From: Perkinsus olseni
Lineage: Eukaryota; Perkinsozoa; Perkinsida
DNA: 64,000 bases
Direction: 5' to 3'
NCBI GenBank assembly: GCA_013115125.1
Contig: JABANN010000070.1
Coordinates: 17,208-81,207, forward strand
Positions 54,791 to 64,000 of the stretch are shown here, in pieces. A program made the position numbers and the translations under genes. Position 1 is the stretch's first letter. The number at the start of each line of letters is the position of its first letter. Below the pieces are notes generated by a model. It worked only from the letters and a program-made list of their open reading frames with translations. It did no database searches and was not told the DNA's origin.

Positions 54791-55432
54791 GACTAAACAT
54801 CCCGGGAAGAGGTTGGGAGGTGCCAGGTTGGTGACAAGGTTTATCTATATATATACTGGTAGATAGCGAACAGGTTGTTCGTAACGGCGAATGTCACCAC
54901 CCTGGCTCGCGATGGCCTTGTCAGCAGATTGTGCTGCCACAGCACATCTGCTGGCCAAACCATCTGCCTCTTCCCACTCTCCCGAAGAGAAAGCGATTTA
55001 CATACGGGGCAGCACCCAAGGCGAAATTATGGAAGACTTGAGTGAAACTTGGCCTGAAGGATATCGCTTGGAACAGCATTGTACGCGTATGCCAGGATTT
55101 ATTAGGGTCGGAATTAGTTTACCGAACAAGGGGGGTAGGATAACTGCATCTTGCCTTCGAAGTGCCGGTGCAAGGATTCGAACCGGCGACCGTTAGGCGA
55201 CGATTCGCGACTTGGTTGCGATGAGCTGGGATTTCCTTTCTTCAGATGTCGTCGAGACTGACTGAACTCAATTCGGGCAGCACTTGAGAGATTCGGGCAG
55301 TCATCATGGTGGTGACTGTGAGATAAGAGAGTTAGAGGGCACACATCAATACACTAGGGCTTCCCACAGCTTAGTAGACTGATAAGATACGCATGTTAAT
55401 TGCACGCTGCACTTAGTCGTCAACGCGAGAAC
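54791..55432. other. Spacer, possibly right end of the DIRS element
   Basis: Contains a hairpin at about 54919-54952 (arms cagcagattgtgctg and cagcacatctgctg) and a TATATATA stretch near 54848. No gene is recognised. The plus-strand frame at 54891-55196 lacks domain content. Confidence 0.35.
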
Positions 55433-57837
55433 TCATGCAACAGCAGAAGGTGTTATGATCTCGGGCTCTCGGATGGTGAGGGAGATAGGGCCGAACGGTC
55501 TGAAAGGAAGAGAGCTCCGCATCAACAGGGCGATGGGAGCGTACGTAGCCTGACGAGCATCGATCTCTCCATGAGCTGCAAGTAAGAGTGTATGGTACAG
55601 GCTCTTCACAGCGAGGTCTCGAGGGGCTCCATCGGGCCCTGCGGGGGCGAGAGTGGAGAATAGGGCCACCTGAAGAGAAGGCTTGACGCGAAGCTACTGT
55701 CACTCCCTGCGCTGATACCAACCTTTGGGTCCTCACTATTCCCGTCAGCTTCCTGTCGAGTAACCGTATCGCGTATAAGATTCTTGAAAGCGTAGGTATG
55801 GGAGTTGAACCCCCGCAGGCGTCCCTGGGAGTTGACTTGGGTGTTGGGGTCCGCCGAGGGCCGCAGTCTGACAGTAACCATAGTTAACTATCAATCATGA
55901 CGAGCTCACGTCTCCGTCGATAAGTGAGTTGGAGGGAATTTAGCGGAGTCGGGTTGCTGGTGTTGGCCGGAGAGGCTGTACTGCTGGCTCCGTGGTGTGT
56001 TGGGCTCCGAGGGAGATGACTGTGGTGTCCGAGCGAAGACATCAGACAGTAGGGATACTCGCTCCTTACGGCCATCCATTAGGGACGCTGAAAGGGAATA
56101 ATAATATGAGTATCACCGGTTGGTGGCCCCTACTGTCTAATGGAGTTGGGGGATCTAGGAAGGTCTCCTCGAGCTGAACAGCATCAGGCTGGTCACGCAG
56201 CTCATCCACCTCCATGTCCTCGTTGGGTGTGATGGGAGGCTCTCCTCCTCCCAGCACACCAAGGAGAAGCCTGCCTCCTTCTTCAATACCCCTCGTTAGA
56301 TCGGGCCCGAGGAAGTCCAGTCTAGTGAGGGACGGGGCGTTACGGACATAGTCCGCTGGCCGCCACTGCATCTCCCTCGTCCTGGTTATGGGCTCATCAT
56401 TCTGAGCCCACTGGTCGTAGTCAGCTTCACCGATGTACACTTGTCGATCCAGTCTCCTTCGCTTCCGTCCCGAACTGCCAGCAGCCCGTCGTTTAGCTCG
56501 CGGACGTCGAACGGCCGTCGACACCGAGGAAGCCGTCGGCTGCTGAGGGCCAGGGCTCGGCGCCGGTGGGCTTCCAGGGACGCCGGGCGTGTTGTCGTGG
56601 GCGGATGGGGTCTGAGACAGGTCGTGAAAGAGGCTACCGATCGGCATGACTCACAGGTGGTGGGTCTATGAGCTCGTCGGGTAGACTGGGCGGCGGCGGC
56701 GGGCCGTCGCCTGCTCCTCCTCCTCCCTCACTGGAGATAGAGAGCTCCCGTAGTTCCGCAGACGTCATTATCGGCAACTGGCTGTTGCCAACGACCTCAC
56801 CGCTTTCAATAAGGCCTGAGATACAAATTATCGGTGGCACTACTCAGGGGGCCATCACCTTCCTCGTTTCGCCTCCTGCCATCATCATCATCCTCAGCAG
56901 CCCCATTGCCCTCCGAGGGCGGGGTCTCCGCTAGCCTCGTCGTAACCGAGTCCCCAACAGATGGAGGATGGTCACTGCCAGCCCGTCGTCTGACTCTCCT
57001 CTCAGCTCCATCGCTCCCGCCCTGAGCTTAAGACAGTGGCACGAGTCGCCTTATTTCGCCGGCGTACTTCTCCTGGTGATGGGTCGGCATCTTGGTCATC
57101 TTGAACAACTTTACGTTTCCTTTGTTTCCCTTTCTTTCTCTTTTTGGCTGCTGCTGCTGCAGCAGCTCCTCTCTCCTCGTCGTCGTCCTCATCATCAGCA
57201 ATCCCCTTGGTAGACCGCAACGTCTCACGGAATCTGAGCAATAGCCGAGCTGCTGCAGCACCAACCCACAGCGACGCCTCCACGCAGCCAGGATTCGAGA
57301 GAACGACTGACGAAGGCCTTGATCGGGCAACACTGTGAGTACCAATGCCCCCCCCCCCGACTCACTTGGCCATAACAGCATCACACCTCCTGAGCACTAG
57401 ATCAGCCTTACGACTGAAGAGCACGCATGCCCCCTTAATGAGGAGGCCGTAGACTCTCAAGGACACCTGATAGGCCTCCTCCTCCCTCCTCATCCTCCAC
57501 CACCCTGACCAACTCACCTGCCGTTTATCCTTCCTTCCCTGAGGGAGGGCATTCTGCTGGCCACGGTGAGCAGCCGAGAGGATGGCCTTCATGAGCTGGG
57601 ACACCTTCTTAGCAATGTCGATGTCAATCTGTCCTCTCTTCAGTCGAACCACTCTGGTGGCAGCAACCCAGAATTCCGTGAAGTCCCTGATACAGCGTCC
57701 GACGCCCACGTTGGGTAAGAGTAGAGACCCTACTTCTGAAGGCTAGGGACATCCTTGGCCACCGAGGAGATGCTAGTGGTACTAGTCAATGACGATGGCG
57801 CTGCTACTGAGGATGGAGGAGAAGGAGGAGGGGCCAT
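55433..57837 (-). CDS. Rad21/Scc1-like kleisin (cohesin subunit)
   Basis: Closes the cohesin ring between SMC1 and SMC3. N-terminal exons, with the first ATG perhaps at 57837, give DFTEFWVAATRVVRLKRGQI, DIAKKVSQLMKAIL and, after an intron, YQVSLRVYGLLIKGACVLFS with RKADLVLRRCD. This matches the kleisin N-terminal pattern 'lWvAA....k....i...di...v..il...lSLRlsg.LLlGv..iysrK..yLl.dc'. The middle is low-complexity and basic/acidic (KKRKKGKQRKRKV) and has a Rad21-like segment KRRRLDRQVYIGEADYDQW. The C-terminal exons (55881-55433) read HTYAFKNLIRDTVTRQEADG and DLAVKSLYHTLLLAAHGEID then ARQATYAPIALLM, resembling the winged-helix domain. Whether the last two exons belong to the same gene rests on a splice near 55900. 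Divergent but ordered correctly. Confidence 0.6.
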
Positions 57838-57911
57838 AGTGTGCGGGGAAGCTCTCGTTGCAGTATCAGCGATAAGACAACGCTGCTCCAACCTCGCTAT
57901 GCACGAAACGG

Positions 57912-59627
57912 TCAAGTATCCTTCTTATGATCTTCGGGCTGCTGCTGCTGCTGTCGACGGCGCTTATTCTCCTTGCGTACCCTCACGCTAGTCGACACTG
58001 CTATGGCTGCAGCCACCCCGCACACTCCTTGATGGGTTAGATTGGAGAAGAAGAGGAAGTTGGGGTTACCAGTGTTACGCCCCAACCACAACAAGGTCAT
58101 CGCTGGATGGAGTACCAAGGCTGAAGAAACGGTAAGATACGCGAGGAGTATCTTGGCCGACCTACTCAGCGTGCCAAGAGCAAGGAAGAGGATCATGTAC
58201 TGCTCGTAGTTGTTGGGCTCTTGTCGCGGCTCCGGCTTGGCCTCCTTGGACGGTCCATCCTCGTAAAGCTGAGTAAAGGTCTTCACTGCAGTGAGGTCGT
58301 CGAAGTGCAAGAGCAGTAGTGCGGAGAGGAGGGTAAAGTCAAGCGCCTGATGATGACGATAGAAGTGAGAGCGATGATGGTAGCCTACAGTGGGGTAGGG
58401 TTGGAAGAGGACAGTCAATGCCATGACACTCCAAGTATGGCACCTGAGGACAACACCGAGTGACGGTATACGGGGATCATCATCAACATCACAATCACCA
58501 CGCTAATGCGAAGGGGTAGCTGTTGATGCGCGAGTAGACACCGCCTTAATTCTGATGATGGCAAGCTGCAATTGTAACGGCTTACTGTCGAGCATACTCC
58601 CCGCCGTAGGCCCCCAGACGAAAGTAGAGGGGCAGCACATGGACCAGAGGCAACATTTGGAAGACGAAAAGGAAGAGGGCATAGAACCTGAGGGGTCACT
58701 ACTAATCCTCGTCTTCTCACACGCTCTCGGCACGTCACCTTGGGAAGACCTCAGTGAAGATGTACCAATGGAGTCCGACGTTGGGCTGTAGCTCACTCAT
58801 GAGGAAGGGGTCGATGACGGTGCCACGGATGGAGGCCCAGAGGCCATCCCAACTGCCGCTCATAGCAATATAAGAGGCCACTAGTAACGAGGTGTAATAG
58901 GTCCCTGAGAGGAGCAGACATGGCAGGAGAGAAGAGGTAGTCCTACTACCGATGGCGAGAGAGTTGCACAGTATGGTCCGCCATAGGGTGGGCTTTGAAC
59001 GGGAGCACTCCATTGCTGACTTAGAGAACACCAACGCGAAGGGGAGCAGAGGGTTGCAGCGGACGTAGGCCAGTGTTGCTATGCATAGACAGCCAGTGAG
59101 GCCAGGGCAGAGGCAACCGGCTACCAATGCCATCTGGATGCCCTGTCCGGAGAGGGAGAGGCAGGAGAGAATGCTGATGGGGTTGTATAGGTAAGCGCAT
59201 CGTATGAAGAGTTTGGACTCCCTCGAGGCTTGGTAGAGGAAGTAGGCACAGAGCACGTCCGCAGCAGCAATGATGACCAGAGCACTCCACGGTGGAGGTA
59301 GGATATGGGAGGCTGTAGAGGAGAAGGTCAGGAGTACCAATGGGGGTTGATGGAAGAGGCTAGCAGCGTAAGGATCGGCACCTGGCACGGGTGTAAGAGG
59401 CACCTGCGACCAGTCGAATGCTCACCACTTGCCGAGGCTGCCAGTGCCTCCTGCAGCCGCTCGTAGTCATTGATAGGGGAGTTGAGCTCAGGGCTCTGCC
59501 GTAGTAGTGGTGGGGAGCCTAGCGCAGCGAAGAGCAGCAGCCTCAGGAGGAATCCTGATAATGCTATGATGGAGAAGAGGGAGACGTCGCCACTCCTCCG
59601 AGGTATCCATCCTCTAGGCGTTGCCAT
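57912..59627 (-). CDS. PIGU: PIG-U-like GPI transamidase subunit
   Basis: ER membrane protein of the complex that attaches GPI anchors. Start MATPRGWIPRRSGDVSLFSI at 59627 with the first membrane helix. After an intron, DPYAASLFHQPPLVLLTF corresponds to the PIG-U 'spysG..fHe.PLll' loop. CAYLYNPISILSCLSLSGQG matches 'lYllNPytIlsCva.S'. MSGSWDGLWASIRGTVI and LQPNVGLHWYIFTEVFPR match 'GSWdFl...y......dLtPNiGlfWYfF.EmF'. The last exons carry QPYPTVGYHH, YMILFLALGTLSRSAKILLA, SSALVLHPAMTLLWLG and TGNPNFLFFSNLTHQG before a basic tail. The order and all membrane segments agree with the family. It ends 75 bp before the kleisin ATG. Confidence 0.9.
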
Positions 59628-59993
59628 AGAGATGATAAAACAATCATGAGGAAGAGGAGGGGTGCCCCACTGTGATTGTAGTTTCCAGTGCACCATTACG
59701 TGTCCAGGAGTTGATGACGGCCCGTGGCTGAGCCTGGTCGCCTGTTAATGGCCCTCTACCCCAGACTTGAGTAACACTACAGATCCTCAAGAGCGGTCCT
59801 GGCAAAGCTGCAATGCTGCTGCTCATGCATGCTATATGATGATCAACAGCTCAATCATGGCCTACTACTACGTCGTCGACGTCACGCAGTTGCAGAGAAG
59901 TCCGATCGCTCCTCCTTCACCTCTCCTGACGCCTGCTGCTGGTCGCTTCGCCGACTGGGCAACGGAATGTCGAGCTCGAGCGTCATAGCACTA
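59628..59993. other. Spacer without a recognisable gene
   Basis: About 370 bp between PIG-U and the LIM gene. Nothing is recognised; probably PIG-U promoter and LIM 3' UTR. Confidence 0.4.
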
Positions 59994-60635
59994 TTACCGG
60001 TTGGTGTTGTTAACGGCAGCAGCAGCAGGCCCTCCTCGAGTGTAAGAATTATTCTTATAAAATTCATTCTTGTAGCAGCTGCTGCAGACTACCCGGCCAA
60101 CCTCCGGTCCAGGGGACCAATTCCCTACACACAGCAGGCATCCGCCACACAAGCAGTGGACAGAGGTGGGGATAGACCTACTGAGGTTGAGCTGTACATC
60201 GCATGAACTACACTTGAAACAGTGTTGGTGATAGACCTCACCGTCCACCCGGAACTGAGTGTCGTTGGCATACACTGCCTTGGTGCCTGGTGAAGTGACC
60301 GAAACACTGTGAGGCGTAGCGCTGCTGCACTCACACACAAAACAATGGTCTCTGCCACCTCCGAGGGACCGTGCAAGGGATGGGGTCTGTGGAGCTACTG
60401 ACGGCGCCTCTGAGAAGACAAAGACGATTCCGTGAAGGAGAGGTAGGATGGGGCATGCGCTATTACTCGGCAACCCCTTCGAGGCTTCTGATGGCGGCGC
60501 CCTCTCAAAAAGCTTCATTCGGTCAGCAATGGACAGAGGCGGCTCATCATCATCATCGTTGTGATGGGTTATTTTACCACAGGGCGTTGATATGGTCGGG
60601 GAGGCCTTGGTAGGTGTATCGGAGGAGGATGCCAT
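59994..60635 (-). CDS. Single LIM-domain protein
   Basis: Start MASSSDTPTKASPTISTP at 60635, then ADRMKLFERAPPSEASKG. The LIM domain opens CFVCEC...VDGEVYHQHCFKCSSCDV, giving the first zinc site and the HxxC-x2-C-x2-C bridge. After a short intron (near 60140-60185) it continues VVCSSCYKNEFYK, the second zinc site. LIM domains are protein-protein modules often tied to actin or transcription. The tail is poly-Ala and Asn-rich. Partner unknown. Confidence 0.7.
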   Translation of the reverse strand: MASSSDTPTKASPTISTPCGKITHHNDDDDEPPLSIADRMKLFERAPPSEASKGLPSNSACPILPLLHGIVFVFSEAPSVAPQTPSLARSLGGGRDHCFVCECSSATPHSVSVTSPGTKAVYANDTQFRVDGEVYHQHCFKCSSCDVQLNLSRSIPTSVHCLCGGCLLCVGNWSPGPEVGRVVCSSCYKNEFYKNNSYTRGGPAAAAVNNTNR

Positions 60636-60750
60636 CAAAGAACCAGCTGCCAGCAAGGGACTGCGACTGACCAGCCCCACACAACAGCTGCTGTGATACA
60701 AGATAATAACGTACGTCGTATGGTGATGATGAGCACTGTACACACACTGG

Positions 60751-60963
60751 TCACCCCTGAGAGGGAATGGGGCCCCTCTGAGGGCGTGGAGGGATCAGGG
60801 CCCTACCGGCCGCTATCTCGCTTTTTATCAACTTAACGCTGGACACGCTGTCAGCAGCCCTGGGGAGAGGGGTCCGACTAAATTCATGCCATTTGGCGAT
60901 GAACTCCGCCCGAGGGACGCAGCGACCGCCGAGATCATCCAGGGTCTCACGCATGTAGGGCAT
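60751..60963 (-). CDS. Unknown small protein, about 70 aa
   Basis: Starts MPYMRETLDDLGGRCVPRAE and continues FIAKWHEFSRTPLPRA, VKLIKSEIAAGRALIPPR. The frame is open 5' of this ATG to 61059, so it may be the last exon of a longer gene. Not recognised. Confidence 0.35.
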   Translation of the reverse strand: MPYMRETLDDLGGRCVPRAEFIAKWHEFSRTPLPRAADSVSSVKLIKSEIAAGRALIPPRPQRGPIPSQG

Positions 60964-61049
60964 GGGGAATCCTAGATACCACAATTTCACACCTGAACAG
61001 CCGATAACAATCAACCCGAGCTTCTCTGTATTTTCCGCGCGTGAGCTAA

Positions 61050-61090
61050 AGATTCGCAAGCGGAATCTCTACCAACCGAGCTACCGAGCA
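61050..61090 (-). other. tRNA-like 5' half (possible tRNA relic)
   Basis: On the minus strand TGCTCGGTAGCTCGGTTGGT then AGAG resembles an acceptor strand plus D-arm (A box), followed by a stem GATTC/GAATC. The loop lacks T33 and no T-arm or 3' acceptor follows. Looks like a partial or decayed tRNA gene. Confidence 0.35.
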
Positions 61091-61283
61091 ATGCAGAGAC
61101 GCTGAACGATGGACTAGGATGGTGAATAGATCATGAGGCTGCTGTTCATCAGTTGCTATCCTGCCATACTGTCAGCTGTGACTGAGAATGGTCAGCAGTC
61201 GCCTACGGACCGGCCATCGGAAGGCGTAAATTTTCCGCTTGCCGGCATCTTCGAGAACACCTCAAGCGGTTTTGTTTTCCTTT

Positions 61284-62499
61284 CTAAGGGCCAACCAGAT
61301 GGCATCGCGAGTTCACTGTTATTACCGAGAAGGGTGAGCATATGCCCCTCCACTTGGAGGAGTATTCGACCGGCTGATCTGTGATCTCTAATCGGGGTGC
61401 TGGCCGTGAAGTCATGGAACACCGACCTGAGAGGTAATGACGGGCTAGTGTATCCAGCAGCAGCAGCACCAAGAAGACGTACCCCAGTATGAACCCCATG
61501 CTGAGGGCTGCGATGTTACCAGTGGCCACATCCCTCAATTCCCATGCCACGAAACGGAGGTCCTGCGGTCCACCGGGGTCCTCCCTCATCATGAGGAGTA
61601 CGTCAAGGCAGCGATCATCCAACCACGTCCCTTGATTAACCTTCTCATGGTACAAGGCACAGAGCTGAAAGAGATATACCAGCGTTATTGACTCGACCGA
61701 AGAGATAGTCTCAAAGCCACCACCAGGGAACAATAGCGACGAATGCCTGGGAGCCGGGTTCTCGGGCATTCCTCGCTATTGTTATTGTGAGAGACTCAGA
61801 TCTTCTATCCACGTCACATGATGTGGAAATTGTCCGCGTCAACGCAGTCCCTATTACTGTCAAATCCATCTCGAAATCCATATTCACACTGAGCTGGAAA
61901 CTGTTGCCATATTTCCTCATTTTCTTCCCTCGGACCCACGCCTCCGGGTTGCTGGGCAAATCCACACAGTAACGTTCTCTAGGGTGGGGTATTAGAATCG
62001 TCTCCTTATGCGGTAGAGCGAAGAGGCCCAGGCTGAACATGCCCCTCCAGAATCTGTATGACCACGTGTCCGACCAAAGATACTCCCCCGGCACGTGCAC
62101 TAGTAGGAGCTTCAAAGCTTCATCGCACAGCTTGAGATGGTCCCTCCCGAAGTAAAGTCGCGTGTTGATGCCAAAGCGAATGCTCTTAGGGATCTTCTTC
62201 TCCTTAGTCATGGCCTGGGCCAGCATAACCACTACATCCTCCTTCTCATTGTAGGCGTAGAGGAGGTGATTGGTCCCCGATCTCAGACCAAGACATACCA
62301 CAACTCGCCCAGCTCGATACACCGTATAGTCCTCCATCATGCAGTAGTCCTGTCCTAATCGGCTAAGCTCCAGTTTGGTGATATCAACTTGAGTATCCTC
62401 CGGTACATTAAACGTTAGAGAATTGCATGTGGCTATTATGCTGAAGGCCTGGACCGGGTCAGCATACCCGGGATCCCGGATAAGCTTTGTCATTCCCAC
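61284..62499 (-). CDS. Membrane-anchored unknown protein
   Basis: The large exon (62499-61711) encodes a mostly beta-rich soluble region: AFSIIATCNSLTFNVPEDTQ, TVYRAGRVVVCLGLRSGTNH, IRFGINTRLYFGRD. A second exon gives ALYHEKVNQGTWLDDRCLDV and one clear membrane helix, LSMGFILGYVFLVLLLLDTL, followed by ARHYLSG. The two are joined by an intron near 61700-61730 that I could not fix. The last exon may end before 61284. The layout of a lumenal or extracellular domain with a C-terminal anchor is an inference. Not recognised. Confidence 0.45.
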
Positions 62500-62860
62500 A
62501 ATACCAATAACTGTACAACATCATCCTCCAGATCCCTCGGCCGGGAACCGCGAGTAACAACTTGAACTCAAGAACATCGGTGATGGTCCGTGGTCCTACA
62601 GCTAATACAGCTTGCAATAATTCATTCCTTTACGACCACGACGAGGCGGAAGATGCTGCGACGAGCATTCAAGTGCCGCCGTTGCTATTGTCACAAACGA
62701 AAAATTGGATGATGATACTACCACCACCTCATCGCCATCATCATAACACGCCGTCAAACTTCACCATATACGGATATCGAAAATCAGAAGGACAGTAGCA
62801 AGGGTGTGAAATAATAAATCTCGGTAGGAATCTTCTAGGTTGGCAACCTCTACGAGGACC
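62500..62860. other. Spacer without a recognisable gene
   Basis: About 360 bp between the desaturase stop and the membrane protein. Nothing is recognised. Confidence 0.4.
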
Positions 62861-63924
62861 TCAACCTTGAAGATTCGCCATTTCGGTTAGGTAATTATGC
62901 GTGTCTAGTGCGACATGAGATAAAGTCTTGAGCACCATTCGGTTGGCTTCCAAAAAACCAACTTCGTTGTACGTCATACCGTGCCTGATCGGAAGATACT
63001 GGAGACGGATACGCATGCAAAGATACTCCCAAGAAAATATTCTGAAGTTCTGGTACAACAGAATTACAACGATTGATAGAGATAAGGTACAGAAAACCTC
63101 CTGAGAATGCCCTTCAGTAAAGACTGAGCCAGCAGGGAAAAAAATCAAACGGTATTTTCACAGGGAGACCGGTGGTTGAATCTCGCAACCGTATGCGGCA
63201 TTCCATGGGGGTGCCGCCGGAGAGACTATACAAAACTTCATGCGCCGCATCGGCCCACGCTGTTACTGTACCTCTTGCAGAAGTTTTTGATAATAATGCT
63301 CAATTGGCGGGCCCTGTGCCTCGGACTCCTCGGAAATACGTGATGGGCAGCCTGGAACTGCAGACCACCGTGGAACCAATCCATCCACCATGGGCAGGTG
63401 ATGTCCAGCGATGTTTTCAGCTGATGAGACAAGAATGCTGGGTAATCAGACTTGTCAGTGATAGCCGCGGCGGCTTCAACCTAAGATTCGCTTCCAATGT
63501 GAGCGCGGCACAATACAGCAGCAAGAGCAGCAGCCCACCTTGAGCGGCCGCTGGCTAACCTCATAGGTCGGCATTGCGAAGTGGGATAAGGTTATTTGGA
63601 TGTGGAGGACTCCCGCCACCGAGTGAGAGAGTAGAACGAAAGCAATACGCGTTGCTGGGGAGGGTAGGAATGTCACCAAATAGATGTACCTAGATAAAAA
63701 ATCTTGAGCGGAGCGAAGCAAAAAGGATATTACCATGTAGCAAAGCCAGCTAGGGCACAGAGCTCCCACTTAGGGCTCTTGACGCCTTTCATGAGCCTTG
63801 TTCTCTTGTCTGCTGTCAGCAGCAGGACAGATTGGATGTAGAGGTTGAAGCGAGCGAAGAGCATAACGATGTAATATCTGAGACGTACACAGTACGAGAA
63901 TCATCTCACTCCTGTACGGCAGTG

Positions 63925-64000
<76 letters not shown>
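62861..64000 (-). CDS. Front-end fatty acid desaturase, 3' part (gene continues beyond window)
   Basis: Introduces a double bond between an existing one and the carboxyl end of long-chain acyl groups, in the ER. Seen here, in order on the minus strand: YYIVMLFARFNLYIQSVLLL (63830-63890), KSPKWELCALAGFATW, LLSHSVAGVLHIQITLSHFA with MPTYE, SLDITCPWWMDWF, and the third His box GLQFQAAHHVFPRSPRHRA, in which Q of QxxHH is typical of cytochrome b5-fused front-end (delta-5/6/8) enzymes. The last exon reads GMTYNEVGFLEANRMVLKTL ending MANLQG at 62861. Introns of 44-80 nt join these except one longer one of about 250 nt. The b5 domain and first two His boxes lie beyond 64000. Delta-8 or delta-5 specificity cannot be told. 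Confidence 0.85.
63928..64000 (+). repeat. (TTA)n microsatellite reaching the window end
   Basis: At least 24 uninterrupted TTA units up to the last base. It lies in an intron of the minus-strand desaturase, whose next exon starts after an acceptor near 63890. A break in assembly at such a tract is likely. Confidence 0.95.

Noticed and set aside
55160-55200. GGATTCGAACCGGCGACC, looking like a minus-strand tRNA T-arm
   Set aside because: Only two T-stem base pairs form and no D-arm or acceptor partner is found.
1-64000. CRISPR arrays, bacterial operons, rRNA genes, or a spliced-leader donor
   Set aside because: No regularly spaced direct repeats, no rRNA sequence and no Perkinsus/dinoflagellate-type spliced-leader core were found by eye.

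Overview
This is nuclear DNA of a gene-dense unicellular eukaryote. Genes carry many very short GT-AG introns (mostly 30-60 nt), spacers are often under 200 bp, and the products are eukaryotic (PEX1, importin, GPI transamidase, cohesin kleisin, sirtuin, ARFRP1). An alveolate close to Perkinsus fits best: it combines peroxisome genes, PRORP, a heptatricopeptide-like mitochondrial RNA-binding protein, a front-end fatty acid desaturase and a DIRS-type retroelement. The genus is an inference of moderate confidence; all gene calls were made by reading frames and splice signals by eye.

Layout. 0-16 kb is mostly plus strand: intronless PEX1; a multi-finger zinc-finger gene; a minus-strand CCDC81-type HU-domain gene; a heptatricopeptide-like repeat gene; a 53-bp near-perfect palindrome; and a SIRT6/7-like sirtuin. 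16-31 kb is a run of ten minus-strand genes: PRORP (with a tRNA-Leu gene inside an intron, antisense), TPT1, a membrane protein, an alpha/beta hydrolase, POP4, a small unknown, a TMEM135-like protein, a small unknown, phytochelatin synthase and another unknown. 31-38 kb holds an intronless Rav1/DMXL-type gene and a ZIP metal transporter (plus). 38-49 kb holds an importin-5-like karyopherin (minus) head-to-head with a peroxisomal multifunctional beta-oxidation enzyme ending in SKL, then ARFRP1 and NAA60 (plus). 49.4-54.8 kb is a tyrosine-recombinase (DIRS-like) retroelement. 55-64 kb is again all minus: a Rad21/Scc1-like kleisin, PIG-U, a LIM protein, a small unknown, a membrane protein, and the 3' part of a front-end desaturase that runs off the window in a TTA microsatellite.

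How the genes relate. Three functional groupings stand out. tRNA and RNA maturation: PRORP, tRNA-Leu, TPT1 and POP4 lie within 9 kb, with the repeat protein nearby. Peroxisome and lipid: PEX1, the SKL-tagged beta-oxidation enzyme, perhaps TMEM135, and the desaturase. Metal handling: phytochelatin synthase and ZIP, 7 kb apart. Whether these groupings are more than chance cannot be told from one window.
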